A stretch of DNA of 64,000 bases from Nymphaea colorata (taxonomy: Eukaryota; Streptophyta; Magnoliopsida; Nymphaeales; Nymphaeaceae), in contig NC_045142.1 of assembly GCF_008831285.2 (NCBI RefSeq), positions 3,475,001 to 3,539,000 of the forward strand. Direction: 5' to 3'. Made by a program: the position numbers and the translations under genes. Of the stretch, positions 1 to 13,740 are shown one piece after another. Numbering within the stretch: position 1 is the first letter of the stretch; every line of letters begins with the position of its first letter. Under the pieces are notes generated by a model. That model had not been told where the DNA came from, did not search any database, and worked only from the letters and a program-made list of their open reading frames with translations.

Positions 1-598
1 ATGTGAAAAGTGGGACTCAGAGCAGGCTGCAAACACGGCCTTTCTTGGTTTCTTTAGATGCTCATCGCATGCTACGCATCTAAGTGGAAACGTAGTTCTT
101 CTTGTGATAGTGGCAATTGCACAATATTTGCGTATCTGTTTGGTTGGAACATATCTACCTCTCTCGTTTCGTTGATCAGTCATAAAGATAGAAGAGAACC
201 AAACTGCCTGATTTTGCACGTTAATATTCATTGTTGTAATAAAGGCATGGAGCAAATATGTGTGTGTTTGTTCATGCATGTGACAAGCTATTGTATTCCT
301 TGATATTCTTTCTCAACAACATCACAAGTTTCGAAGATATATTAAGCTCAGTGTCCTGCTTTCTTTGGTTTTGCTGCATTCTTCCATGGGGGTTAGAATA
401 AGGATCTCACTCACACAAGGAAACATACACATATACATACATAGAGCGAGATACTGGTTCATCTTAGGGGAGGAAGGTATGTATTGTCTTAATATCCCAA
501 TGTTGCTGTTTCTTCACATCTTTTTGTAATTTGATCACATGAATGTGATCCTGGCGAATAAGTTACCAGAAACTATCAAATAAATGAGAAATTTTGGA
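1..598 (+). repeat. Module H, copy 1 of a segmental duplication
   Basis: Non-coding block that recurs, diverged, at 2914-3062 (only its first 150 bases) and at 6826-6933 plus 7444-8018. Shared landmarks are the segment beginning gtgaaaagtggga, the run agttcttcttgtgatagtgg, the phrase ccatgggggttagaataagg, and the end gaaatcaaaaactcttaag just before a (TA)n tract. Short ORFs here are not conserved between copies, so I call no gene. The window edge cuts whatever lay to the left. Confidence 0.8.
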
Positions 599-628
599 AA
601 TCAAAAACTCTTAAGTGGTAAACCATCG

Positions 629-3062
<2,434 letters not shown>

Positions 3063-3087
3063 AAATCGAAAACTCTTAAGTGGTAAA

Positions 3088-3209
<122 letters not shown>

Positions 3210-3328
3210 ACATCATTGGTGCTTCTCACTTTTATGCTTCATCGAGATTTCCCATGTCATAATGTTTATTATTGCTTATAAAGGGCATGTCCTAACAAGC
3301 ACACTAGCGTAGTATTTCATGAATTCGG

Positions 3329-3399
3329 AATCAAAGATTGAGACAAGGTACTCGTACGCTATGTTATAATGTACCATAAATTTGTCTCAATCTTTGATT
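3329..3399. repeat. Inverted repeat able to form a hairpin
   Basis: The arm aatcaaagattgagacaa (3329-3346) is matched exactly by its reverse complement at 3382-3399. Inside the 35-base loop, ggtac (3347-3351) can pair with gtacc (3371-3375), lengthening the stem. In the paralogous module S2 (about 8428-8505) the arms have decayed. Function unknown. Confidence 0.75.
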
Positions 3400-3473
3400 T
3401 CATATTCATAAGACACTTTGTTAGCATTCTTATTGTCAAACACCTTAGTCGCACTCGCAGTAGCATGAACAAG

Positions 3474-3638
3474 AGCGGAGCCAAGGGGGGCTTGCATGGT
3501 CCCAGACTTCACCTCAAAAAAAAATTACATGTAAATTTTAAAAAAAATTACTGTTCTATATAAAAATTTTGAAAACCAATACTTTAACCCCGTCAAAATT
3601 TAAAAATTTTAATTCATGATTTCTGGCTCCGCCCTTGA
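3474..3638. mobile_element. Small MITE-like element with gcggagcca ends, copy 1
   Basis: The left end gagcggagcca is mirrored at the right end by tggctccgccc, 10 of 11 bases complementary, about 165 bases apart, around an A/T-rich interior. A related copy lies at 8598-8780, with ends gggcggagcca and tggctccggccc. A looser relative lies at 54785-54955, with ends gagcggag and ttccgcccc. No clear target-site duplication. I infer a non-autonomous inverted-repeat element; the superfamily is not decided. Confidence 0.5.
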
Positions 3639-3970
3639 GCATAAACCCTAGGGATGTGATACATGTGCCCTCACAATCTACAAAACATTCGCCCTACATA
3701 GAGAATTGCTTCGATGGTTCCTAATCATAAATAGCATTTTGAACTGGCAATATTGATCTTGATGTTATTTATCAATAAACTTCACGCAGAATATTAGTGG
3801 AGACCATATCGGCAGTAAATCTAAGCCCTACGATTCCTACGGTATGAATATGATTCTTTATCTTGCAAAGTACGATGGTCAATCAAATCTTCTAAAGAAA
3901 ATGAAAAAGTGATGTCTCAAAAGAAAAAAATTAAAATCAAGATTTTCCTTACCCTTCTTTGATTATATTA

Positions 3971-3978
<8 letters not shown>

Positions 3979-4026
<48 letters not shown>

Positions 4027-4041
4027 ATATATATATATATA
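3979..4041. repeat. Compound (CT)n(TA)n microsatellite
   Basis: CT from 3979 to 4022, a short gtc interruption, then TA to 4041. It marks the S1/T2 junction of the duplicated region. Confidence 0.96.
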
Positions 4042-6933
4042 AAGAAGAGGTATGTAAAACTATGAAATATGAGACTGTAAAGTTGAATTATGAGACAATT
4101 AATTCTTTTAGTAGATGATTTATAAAGTATCGCCATGTAATGTTAATTTTCAAGGTCAAATTGGTGTCCACATTACAAAAAGATCGAACTTTATTTATGA
4201 TACCTTCTGAATTATTGATCAAATTATTTGGATGACTTCACTTAATCAACATTTTTCATAATATATGCACATGTATACACTTAACCAAAATGGGCTTGAG
4301 TCTAGCCTAAACCAAGCCATGTTAAATCCTAAATCGGTTTGGTTTAGTAAGGTCTACATCCACTCATTTGAGGATTATAACCTAAATGGGCCCAAGTCAG
4401 ATCAAACTAAGTCAAACTCTAAACAGGCTTGGGTTGTTAGGTCTAGCTTGACTCATTTGAGGATTATAACCTAACTGGGCTCGACTCTACCCTAAGCCAA
4501 ATCAAGTCAAATCCAACCTTTTAAACCCGCTCGAGTATTGTATTCCGAGTCAAATCGAGTTAGAGTTATAGCCTACAAACAATCTAATTTGGCGAGGCAT
4601 GGCTCGATCGACTCGAGGACTATAACTTGAGTGGAATCATTGCCAGATAAAGCTAATGACTGATTGGACCGTCATCAACCATGACCCAATTCAAACCAAA
4701 CCCAACTAAGACCTAATTCAAATTGAGTCAAGCCAACCCCTTTCAAACTCAAGCTTAGGGTAATCTTAACTATGGACAAGCCCATTTGAGGAATATAGCC
4801 TAGGTGGGCCTGAACCTAGCCAAGTTCAAGAACAGGGAAAACCGTGTCACCAACCTTGTTCACATATAATTATATTTCTATAATAAACATTTCTTGCAGA
4901 AACTTAGCCAACCTTAGCTAAAACCGGTCTTGGAAAATCAATGCAAACTATTTCAAGATTATAACCTAAATGAATTTGGATCTGACTTGAACCAAGGCCG
5001 ACATGAACTACCCATCAATTCCTAGATTGGATCAACTTGATTTTAAAAGTCAAGGTCTCTCTTCATAAACCAAACTCAAATCTATTATCCATGGCAGCGT
5101 TCAAATAGCCACTTTAGTAGAATTAGGCTCCTCTAGGCTCAGACTTTGTATGCATATAGAAAGGATCTATATGCATATAGAGTATGCCTCTGCATACATA
5201 TAGACCAGGATCTGCATGCATCATCTGCATGGCCAAGTGAGATGAATAAAAACCATGGTTAACTTCATTAATCACTAGAATTCCGAGGGCTAATTAGGAA
5301 AGTATGGCATGTTTACTTTTCAGTTTGTAATTTAGATTTGATAGCACTTGAATAAATGGAGAACATAGCTTAGACCTTCGCCTGACTATCTCTGGTAAAG
5401 GTGTTAAGAACAGTCTGACCTCATACCGACAGGTCGGATCTTGAATTCCTCCAAATTCTAAAGCAAACATTTTCAAATAGAATATTTTCACAGAACAATG
5501 CAGAGGTGAGGTTTTATTAGTAAGGATGCGAAGGGCAGGCAAGGGTTTAACAATAATGAGACAACTAGAACAAGGCATGACATGCATATGCCTCTTTGGT
5601 TATCATGTAAAGAAATGATTCTGGTAATTCCCAAGGCGGTTGGTTAGTAGGCGGCTGGTTTTTGTTTCGAATTCGCGTGGCATCAACCTTTTGTGTTGCA
5701 AAAGAAGTGCCACCGACATGGAAGCCGGAGTATGGTGGGGCCGCACCCCGAAACACACGAAAGCAGACCCTGTAGCTTAAAGGGGATAAAGGGTTGGGTG
5801 GAGCCTGAGACCCCACTCACCTGTAAAGAAATGTTTCTGGTTTTAGGATAAGATGAGACAATAGCCAATGTTTCGACCAAACATTTGCAATGAAAGAAAT
5901 TGCTTATTTGAAACTAAGTCCATATATGAAGTTGGGATGAACTTGGCATTCTGTATATAGACAGCGTGGTTTCCAAGTGTAACTTCTTATGAAGTAAATC
6001 TAGTTCCACTAAGATGGGTCTTGATATGATAAATCAATTGACAGCAATCTAGCACATTTTATGGTAACTTGATGCTTAGATTCTGTTCTTAGGGCATGTT
6101 GGAATGGTGGAGGGAACAGTCTCAGCAAGACAATTTGTCTCATCCATGCAGGCCCAATTCAAACATCATTCTCAATGAGATAGGGCTATGTGCAACCCCC
6201 CTCTCTGTTTACGGATGTTCCCAAGCAGGGCAGGGCGCCTAGGCCGTGGCCCCAGTGAGCACAAGAAAAAAAAATATATTGAAAAAATCAATTGTTTTTA
6301 GTTTGGCCCTATCCGTCGCTCCTCTTGACCCGCCCTGTTCCCAAGCATGGGCATGTTTGGTATTTCATTAAGGGGGTGTATGGGTCAAAACTGGGGAGTT
6401 CTAGAATTAAAATTTCATTTTCTTTTTTTTCTTTTTTTATGAAATGGGGATTGTGTTATGAAGCAAATAATTTTGATTCCGGAATTATATTCACATTCTT
6501 GAATCAAAATTCCTAAGTTGTGATTCTACCCTATGGGTGGAATTGTGGATTTTAGAATTTTTTTTTTCATCTTCCTTCAAAACACATGTCATGATGGTTT
6601 TAATTCATGTTTTATGAACTAATTCTGGAATCAAAATTCCAAACTATCAAATACAATGGACAGAATTTTCCTTCTGAATCCAAATTGAGGTCGAATTTGG
6701 TTTCTGAAGTTTTAATTTTAGAATCAAAATTCAATGCCATCAAACTCTTACAACCATTGACGTTATCAAGAAAAATTCTAATGATCTTAAAGCTGTCGAG
6801 CATCAGCCACTGTAGATCATTTACATGTGAAAAGTGGGACTCAGAGCAGGCTGCAAACACAGGGCCTTTCTTGATTTCTTTAGATCCTCATCGCATGCTA
6901 CGCATCTAAGTGGAAACGTAGTTCTTCTTGTGA
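4042..6933 (+). repeat. Module T, copy 2
   Basis: Second copy of the block at 744-3062. Compared with copy 1 it carries extra sequence at about 4776-5383, which continues the degenerate aggattataacctaa-like array, and at about 6180-6440. It reads into module H3 at 6826, and that copy is interrupted after 6933. No gene recognised; the 60 to 100 codon ORFs on both strands do not agree with those of copy 1. Confidence 0.82.
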
Positions 6934-7443
6934 ATGCAATTATTAAATAAGAATCAATCTCAGTTTTGAGAATTTGGCATGGCGTAGGCTGATTTGGGAA
7001 CATTCATCATTTTCGGCAAACCATTGTGCACGTCGGCTGGTTTAGTTCCATTGGAGCATCGCCAGCTTGTGATAGACGGAATATAACGCCCCCATTTTGA
7101 AAAGTTTAGTTATGTATCTAAGATTGTGAGAAATATCAAGAGAATACAAGCATATTACTTAATTAAGTGATAGATTGTCTTACTTTTTAACATTTCTGGA
7201 TTGAAACTGAAACTCGTAAGGAGCGAGTTGGGATCCACCAAACAACGGCCAAGCCCGGTTAGTATGATAGTGGACTGCAATGTTACAGGAAACATAGTTA
7301 GCATGGAGCAACTGTTGGTCTCCTTATAACTAGCCCTTCAAATTGATGAAGACATTGCCGCCATTAAAGAAAATTGAAGGAACCTCTATAATCTCCTAGC
7401 CGTTTGTTTGCTGGTTGGAATATTTATTTTCTCTTTTTCCCTT
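6934..7443. other. Roughly 510-bp insertion splitting module H3
   Basis: Module H copy 1 is continuous at agttcttcttgtgatagtgg (92-111). In copy 3 the match stops after cttgtga at 6933 and resumes at ggtgatagtgg near 7445. The inserted DNA has no long ORF, terminal repeat or poly(A) that I can see. The short overlap gtga on both sides may be a target duplication or chance. Confidence 0.55.
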
Positions 7444-8018
7444 TGGTGATAGTGGCGATTTCACAATATTTGTGTATCTGTTTGGTTGGAACATGTCTGC
7501 CTTTCTCGTTGAGGTTCATCAGTCACGAAGATAGAAGCAAACAAGACTGTCTGATCTTGCACGTTAATATTCATTGTTGTAATAAAGGAATGGAGAAAAC
7601 ATGTGTGTGTGTGTGTGTGTCCATGCATGTGCACGCCCATGCACGTTTGACAAGATATTGTATTCCTTGATATTCTTTCTCAACAGCATCACAAGTTTGA
7701 AGATATATTAAGCTCAGTGTCCTGCTTTTCTTCATTCAATTTGGTTTTGCTGCATTCTTCCATGGGAGTTAGAATAAGGATCTCACTCCCAGGCAGATGC
7801 ATACACACACACATACATACATAAAGCGAGATACGGACTCATCTTATGGGAGGAAGGCATGGATTGTCTTAATATCCCCATGTTGCTATTCATTCACATC
7901 TTTTTTTAATTTGATCACATGAATGTGATCCTGCCATGATTATTTATGTAACAGGAATAAGTTACCTGATCATCAATTATCCAATAAAAGAGAAATTTTA
8001 GAAATCAAAAAATCGTAA
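7444..8018 (+). repeat. Module H, copy 3 (right part)
   Basis: Matches 103-628: same order of landmarks through the phrase cacgttaatattcattgttg, a (TG)n expansion at about 7602-7621, the phrase gttagaataaggatctcac and the end gaaatcaaaaaatcgtaag. A (TA)10 tract follows at 8020-8039, just as in copy 1. Confidence 0.82.
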
Positions 8019-8040
8019 GTATATATATATATATATATAC

Positions 8041-8304
8041 TCTGACCGCAAATGGCAGCGCATTACAGCTACCCAGGTCCTAAAGCAGACCCTGAACCTT
8101 GAGAGGCAAGTGTCTGCCCTGGTATCAACCTCCTGGCATATTTTGTTAGAAACAAGATCCAAGTTGCTTCGGAAACGAAGGACTGTGCCCGAATGGTACA
8201 GCAGGGAGAAAAGTATTGAATCACAACTTTGCAACATGTATTTGAGATGGTCTAGACAAGTATTCTCAGCTTGGACAGCCGAAATCCTTGATGGACAATG
8301 CTGA
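8041..8304 (+). pseudogene. ORF-like fragment, unrecognised; possible captured exon
   Basis: This stretch is present between the TA tract and module S2 but absent at the matching place in copy 1, where 3209 passes straight into S. One frame stays open for 87 codons from 8041 to a TGA at 8302-8304, with no start codon of its own (the frame runs back into the TA tract). The peptide looks protein-like: mixed and charged, rich in Leu, Arg and Trp, with segments such as LNLERQVSALVSTSWHILLE and LRWSRQVFSAWTAEILDG, and possibly amphipathic helix. I do not recognise the family. It may be an exon fragment carried in by a transposon or by double-strand-break repair. No promoter or splice context supports expression. 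Confidence 0.4.
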
Positions 8305-9070
8305 CATCATTGGAGCTTCTCACTTTTATGTTTCATCGAGATTCGCACGTCATAATGTTTATTATTGCTTATAAAGGGCATGTGCCAACATGAACACTAA
8401 CATAGTATTTCATGAATTTGGAACCAAAAGATTGAGGCAAAGTCATTGATACGCTAGGTTATAGTTTCCCATATCATCAATTTTTTTCAATCTTTGATTT
8501 CATATTCATAAGACACTTTGTTAGCATTTTTATTGTCAAACACTTTAGTTGCATTTACTGTCAAACACTTTAGTTGCACTCGCAGCAGCATGAACAGGGG
8601 CGGAGCCAAGGGGGGGTCTGCATGGGCATTGGCTTCACCTCAAAAAAAAAAATTACATGTACATTTTAGAAAATTTCACTTGTTTTATATAAAATTTTTG
8701 AAAAATGATATTTCAACCCTTTTAAAATTCTAAAAACTTTAATTCGGCCTCCCCACAAAAAATTTCTGGCTCCGGCCCTAGGCATAAACCCTAGGGATAT
8801 AATACCTGTGCCCTCACAGCCTATAAATCATTTATCCTACATAAAGAATTGCTTTGATGGTTCCTAATCATAAATAGCATTTTGAACTGGCAAAGTATGA
8901 TCCTTACGGTACGGATATGATTCTTTATCTTGCAAAGTATGATGGTCAATTAAAACTTATAAAGATGCTCATTTAGGCACAAACACCCTTGTTCATATAC
9001 GCTTGCATCATATCGAACCAAGAAAATGAAAAAGTAATGTCTTAAAAGAAAAAATCGAAAACAAGATTTT
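8302..9070 (+). repeat. Module S, copy 2
   Basis: Second copy of 3210-3975, with point changes and a small extra stretch near 8950-9020. It includes the second gcggagcca-ended element at 8598-8780. No coding gene. Confidence 0.8.
8598..8780. mobile_element. Small MITE-like element with gcggagcca ends, copy 2
   Basis: The left end gggcggagccaag and right end tggctccggccc are near inverted repeats around an A/T-rich core. It is a paralogue of 3474-3638, duplicated together with module S rather than inserted independently. Confidence 0.45.
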
Positions 9071-9121
9071 TCTTACGTTTCTTTGATTACATTATATTAT
9101 GTTATTTTACGCTACATTATT

Positions 9122-9127
<6 letters not shown>

Positions 9128-9214
<87 letters not shown>
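9128..9214. repeat. (TA)n microsatellite
   Basis: About 87 bases of pure TA closing the duplicated region. Confidence 0.97.
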
Positions 9215-9215
<1 letters not shown>

Positions 9216-10250
9216 CAAATTCCGGTATATCATAAGGTAAAAGCCTCAATGGCAGAAGTTCAGGTGCCCATAATTCTTTATATCGACTCAATTTCTACCT
9301 ACAAAAACAGTTACTAATCGTCCTGATGATAGTCCGACCAAGCTGCATCTTGAAAGCCAGAGATAAAAACGAAAAATTGAAATCAATTAGGAAAACTGGT
9401 CGAATTCATTTTTATGAACTGACATTTGATTGGATTCTGATTCAGTTTTAAATAAATATTTTTACAGATTCAGATTCGATTCCAATTTCAATTTTAAATA
9501 AATATCCTATATCCCCTATCTATGATTTTGGAAGTCAATTTTTGACATATCATAATACAGTTGGGATTCTATTGTATATCTAAAAGAGGGAATCAGACAT
9601 AAAAGTCAGATTCAACTAGTTCTCTTCCTTCATATTTGAATCCAATTTGAACATGATCCATTGACATCCCTATCTTCAACACGTAGAGAAAGAGAGAGAA
9701 GGCTGGTCGTGTTAGTCTACAGTAACACCTCCCATCCCAAAGCAACATCTCAAAATAGACAATACTCAGTATCAAGAATATCAACATATCTGATTTGAAT
9801 CGGACATCCAACCGAACCAATCCAAAAAAAGTCAAATATGAAAAAAAAATTAATATCCGATTAAGAAATCGGATCGGATTCAGATTTAAATGGCATCCGA
9901 ACGGATTTGGATTCGGATATACATAAATATCTGTTTGGATTTGGATACGGATTAGGATCGGTTTCATTTTTAGACAAATATCATGTATCTAATGCTATTA
10001 AATTTTAAAAATTGACAAAATCCGGTTTAAAATTTGGATTCAGATTCAGATTTGGATATAAATATAAAATTCAAATTTGGATCGGATTCGGATTGTAAAA
10101 TTGGATTTTGGTTTTGGATCAGTTTCATATTATAAAATCAGATTTTGGATTCAGATTCAGATATGACTTTTTTTATTTGAATTCAACTCCGAATATATGA
10201 ACATCAGAAAAAAAAAACACATATTATTAATGATACATCCGATCCAAATC
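9215..10250. repeat. Degenerate ggatt(c/t)-type tandem array
   Basis: From about 9410 to 10200 the sequence is dominated by loosely repeated 5 to 7 base units such as ggattcagattc, ggatttggatt and ggattcggatat, with no fixed period. The minus-strand frame over 9593-9967 is open because of this repetition (it reads Asn-Pro-Asn-Pro-like runs) and is not a credible gene. Confidence 0.65.
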
Positions 10251-10335
10251 TAATGTGTTGACATCTCTACTCATTGCCTTAGGGCATGGCTACCACTCAC
10301 CACTCAACCCCATCAGTTGCACTACCCAGCATTTG

Positions 10336-10530
<195 letters not shown>

Positions 10531-10729
10531 ATTGGTGATTATAACACTGAGAAATCTTACTCTCTAAGAAGGTTAAGGTGGCAGGCTTCTTTCAAAAAGT
10601 TAAAAAGGTTAGAGCCATCCCCAGTCGGCCACTCCAAGCCATGGGACCGCTCTGGGTATGGTCCTTATAAAAGAGAGAGAGAGAGAGAGAGCTTGTTGAT
10701 TAAGCTGTGCCAACTTTAGAACTTGATGT

Positions 10730-11335
10730 TTACAGAACGTTGGTCCAGAAGGGAGAGTGTGAGTGATTCTAAATGCTCGATAGAGTCGATCCAACGTATG
10801 TGTGAACCGTGACAATGAATTCCACGGCATGAATGCCCGCCAATAATTCACTGCTCCTAAGCCCACGTCTCTGTCGCCATTAACGCACCACCACTTCTCC
10901 TTCTCATCCCCCCAGTCAATAATATCAACACCGCCGGAGCATTAACCAAGATTTGCAGAGAAGGGTGTGTGAAACCAGTAGCAGAAGCAGAGCTGCTCGG
11001 CCTTCCCAACTCTGAATGCTCTTCAATGCCCATGATCTTGATGTCTACCACTAACCGAATCGATGCATACGCCTGGTGAATGATAGAATTCCTTCATCAA
11101 TGAACACAGGGGACCAGTTATCCTCCCCATCATCTCCATATGCGCCCTCTCTCTCTCTCTCTCTCTCTCTTTGTGTGTGTATATTGATTCATTCTCTTTC
11201 TATGACTCTAGCTATTTAAAATCGTCCACCCATTTAACTATGATTGTTCACCCAGTAGCAGAAGCAGAGTTGCTTGACCTTCCCAACTCAGAATGCTCTT
11301 CATACAAGATAATCAAAATGTCCATCACACTTTTT
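10730..11335. repeat. Intergenic DNA with a duplicated 70-bp fragment
   Basis: The stretch at about 10973-11045 (ccagtagcagaagcagag onward to a tctaccac-like end) recurs diverged at about 11252-11325. On the minus strand both read a similar peptide around EEHSELGR followed by SASATG, in a frame open from 11051 down to 10857. I do not recognise the protein. A (CT)n then (TG)n tract lies between the copies at about 11150-11180. This could be the remnant of a duplicated exon, but the second copy is not open for long. Confidence 0.45.
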
Positions 11336-11470
11336 CTTAACCATTTAGCGTGTTGGTAGAGGTAAGAGATGGGAGTTTATGGGTAGAGAGAGGGAAAAAG
11401 GAGGGGGAAGAGATGGGAGATCTGTTCGATTTACAATTGGATGGCGTAGATTTGATGCATGAAGATCAAA

Positions 11471-11517
<47 letters not shown>

Positions 11518-12727
11518 AAAAGCCATTGAAGTTGGTAGTCAAGTCTGTGCAATAAATGCGAAGCATGGACCATTCCTTGAGTTGCCTTCGCAATAAGTAT
11601 CAGCTCCTTTCAGCATGGTAACCACTTGACAGTGCATAGCTCTTTCACAATGATAGACCCCCAAAGAAAATATAAAAAAGAAAACCATTCTCTCTCTCTC
11701 TCTTCCAAAAAGTAACTGCGATGAACAAGAACCTCTTGTTCGTGGGGACGAATTACAACATTTTCAAAGCTTGGGGTCTCTAAAACGCTCTTGACATTCA
11801 AAATTATATATAGTACTACTATCTAGGGCTCTTGAAAGATGATGAAAAAAACATTATGATCCATCCAAGATCAGATTAATCAAACGATAACAGTCTAAGA
11901 TGATAGATGGCAGTTGACTTGAAAATTTGCTTTAAATTTAGCAAGATGTTGGTGGTCCGGTTGCATTATTCTTGGTAGATGACAGTGAATTGCATTTAGC
12001 GTTATATATCAGATCCTTTGTATTATCATTACTATTGTTATTATCGTTCAATGGACTGGCTAAGATTGAATCTGGGAACGATTATTCTCCACTGCTTCTT
12101 TCTTTTAGATAGAGAAGCATCAAAGAAGGTCATAGTCAGCAAATAAGAACCGTCTCTGCTCAATATTTTGAAGGCACTTAAAGAAATATTCGGTCGTTTT
12201 AACACAGCCTGCGCAGATCCATCAGATAAAATAATCAAAATCTTTAGGGAATGTGCATCAGAATGTGGAGTCTTGGGGCAAAAGGTGTGGGAATCAACTG
12301 CATTGATGGGTACCAACATCTCAACTTGGGGAAGAAGTGGGTCGATGGCTTTTTCTTTTTCATCTTCTTTTGCTATACAAACTGCTGTGTTCGATCCTTT
12401 CGATCTCTCAAAAGAGATTGGTATATTACTGGAGTCATGAATGGGCAGATAAGGGGGAAAAAATGGTCACTTTTGGTTCATTTCTGAGACCGATTGGTGA
12501 TCTCTTTTGCTAGGAAAGAAGAAAGATTCGTTAGATGAAGTGGGTCTGGAATTGCAGAGATTGACACGCCCTTCCTGCGATAGCAACCCAAATATGAAAG
12601 GCAGACCTCCTGATCTACAGGTCTTCTTGTCTTCAATAGCTTGTTTTCTTGCTAAAAGACAGGGGAACCTTTCAAAGGCCATGTTCTAAACATCACTCCT
12701 CATCATATCATGTAAACAGATACTTAT
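11336..12727. other. Intergenic, no recognised gene
   Basis: Contains a (TA)n tract at 11476-11513. Overlapping frames of about 90 codons occur on opposite strands at 12041-12319 and 12168-12440; neither resembles a family I know, and overlapping opposite frames of this size are expected by chance. Nothing else stands out. Confidence 0.5.

Positions 12728-12777
<50 letters not shown>
12728..12777. repeat. Compound (CT)n(TA)n microsatellite
   Basis: CT for 25 bases followed directly by TA for 26 bases. Confidence 0.97.
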
Positions 12778-12792
12778 GAACTGCTATACAAA

Positions 12793-13240
12793 GGGGTGTT
12801 TAATTACTTCATATTTGAAAGACATGGATGTGATGTAGATATGATGTGACATGTTTTTGCTTGTGTGGTAAATGATCCTTGGTAAAATTCAAAATTCATA
12901 GGTCAGATCTAAGGTCCACATTTAAAGTCCTTAATTACTTCTTTGCATTAAGAAAGGTCAGATTTAATATCAAAGGATTAAGGTCTAATCTTAAATACAA
13001 GATCCTGGAGATCTTAAACCTTTACCGTCAAATGTCCCTAAAGTTGAGTTTGATATCCTCGGATCTAAGATTCAATACTGTCTAAAAAAGTGTATTTTGG
13101 GAGATCCTAAAATCTCAATAGCATGGATTTAAAATTCATACATATTAAAAATCATGGATTTAAAGTTAGATGGAATGTGACTTGACTTTAAATTTATGGA
13201 AAAATCACTGTCAGATCCACACGACCTAAAGGCATATTGA
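12793..13240. mobile_element. Diverged relative of the TTTGAT-ended MITE family
   Basis: The left end ggggtgtttaattacttc and the inner phrase atgatgtgacatg match, in inverted orientation, the right end of the element at 20008-20231, whose reverse complement includes tttgatgtgacatgc. The rest of the stretch repeats phrases such as catggatttaaa and ggatctaag found in the same family. The far end cannot be placed, so the right boundary is approximate. Confidence 0.4.
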
Positions 13241-13498
13241 GGAAAATTGAAATCAATTGTATTCTCAATATTGCAAGATGGCTAAATATTTATTTTAAAA
13301 ACACATAAGTTGTTTTTCAAAACATCACATACTAATGTTCATGTGGTATCATGCTTTTAGCGCTAACTTTTAAGTATTTAATCAAACATTTGGGTTTTAA
13401 ATATTTAACCATCCAGCAAGATAGGCAGCTTGCCGAATTTCAATTCCTGAGTATATTGGGTTGTCGTACTTTAATAGTCTCCCCCAACCCCCCTCCCC

Positions 13499-13573
13499 TC
13501 CTCTCTCTCTCTCTCTCTCTCTCCCTTGCAAACAATGAAACGAAGACACATTTTCGCTGCTCTCTCTCTCTCT

Positions 13574-13633
<60 letters not shown>

Positions 13634-13653
13634 CACACAAACAATGAAAAAAG

Positions 13654-13712
<59 letters not shown>

Positions 13713-13740
13713 CACACAAACAATGAAAAAAGACACATTT
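13499..13740. repeat. Alternating microsatellite and spacer repeat
   Basis: A spacer of about 27 bases (core caaacaatgaaa...gacaca) occurs three times, at about 13530, 13637 and 13718, separated by (CT)n (13499-13523), (CT)n(TA)n (13560-13629) and (TA)n (13657-13710) tracts. The last two spacers are nearly identical at a period of 81 bases. ORFs across it are artefacts. Confidence 0.85.

Larger units (their letters stand above)
3210..3975 (+). repeat. Module S, copy 1
   Basis: Recurs at 8302-9070. Both copies start with acatcattgg and share cataatgtttattattgc, the phrase agacactttgttagca, the small inverted-repeat element described separately, and the run ttgaactggca. No coding gene seen. 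It contains an 18-bp perfect inverted repeat at 3329-3346/3382-3399. Confidence 0.8.
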
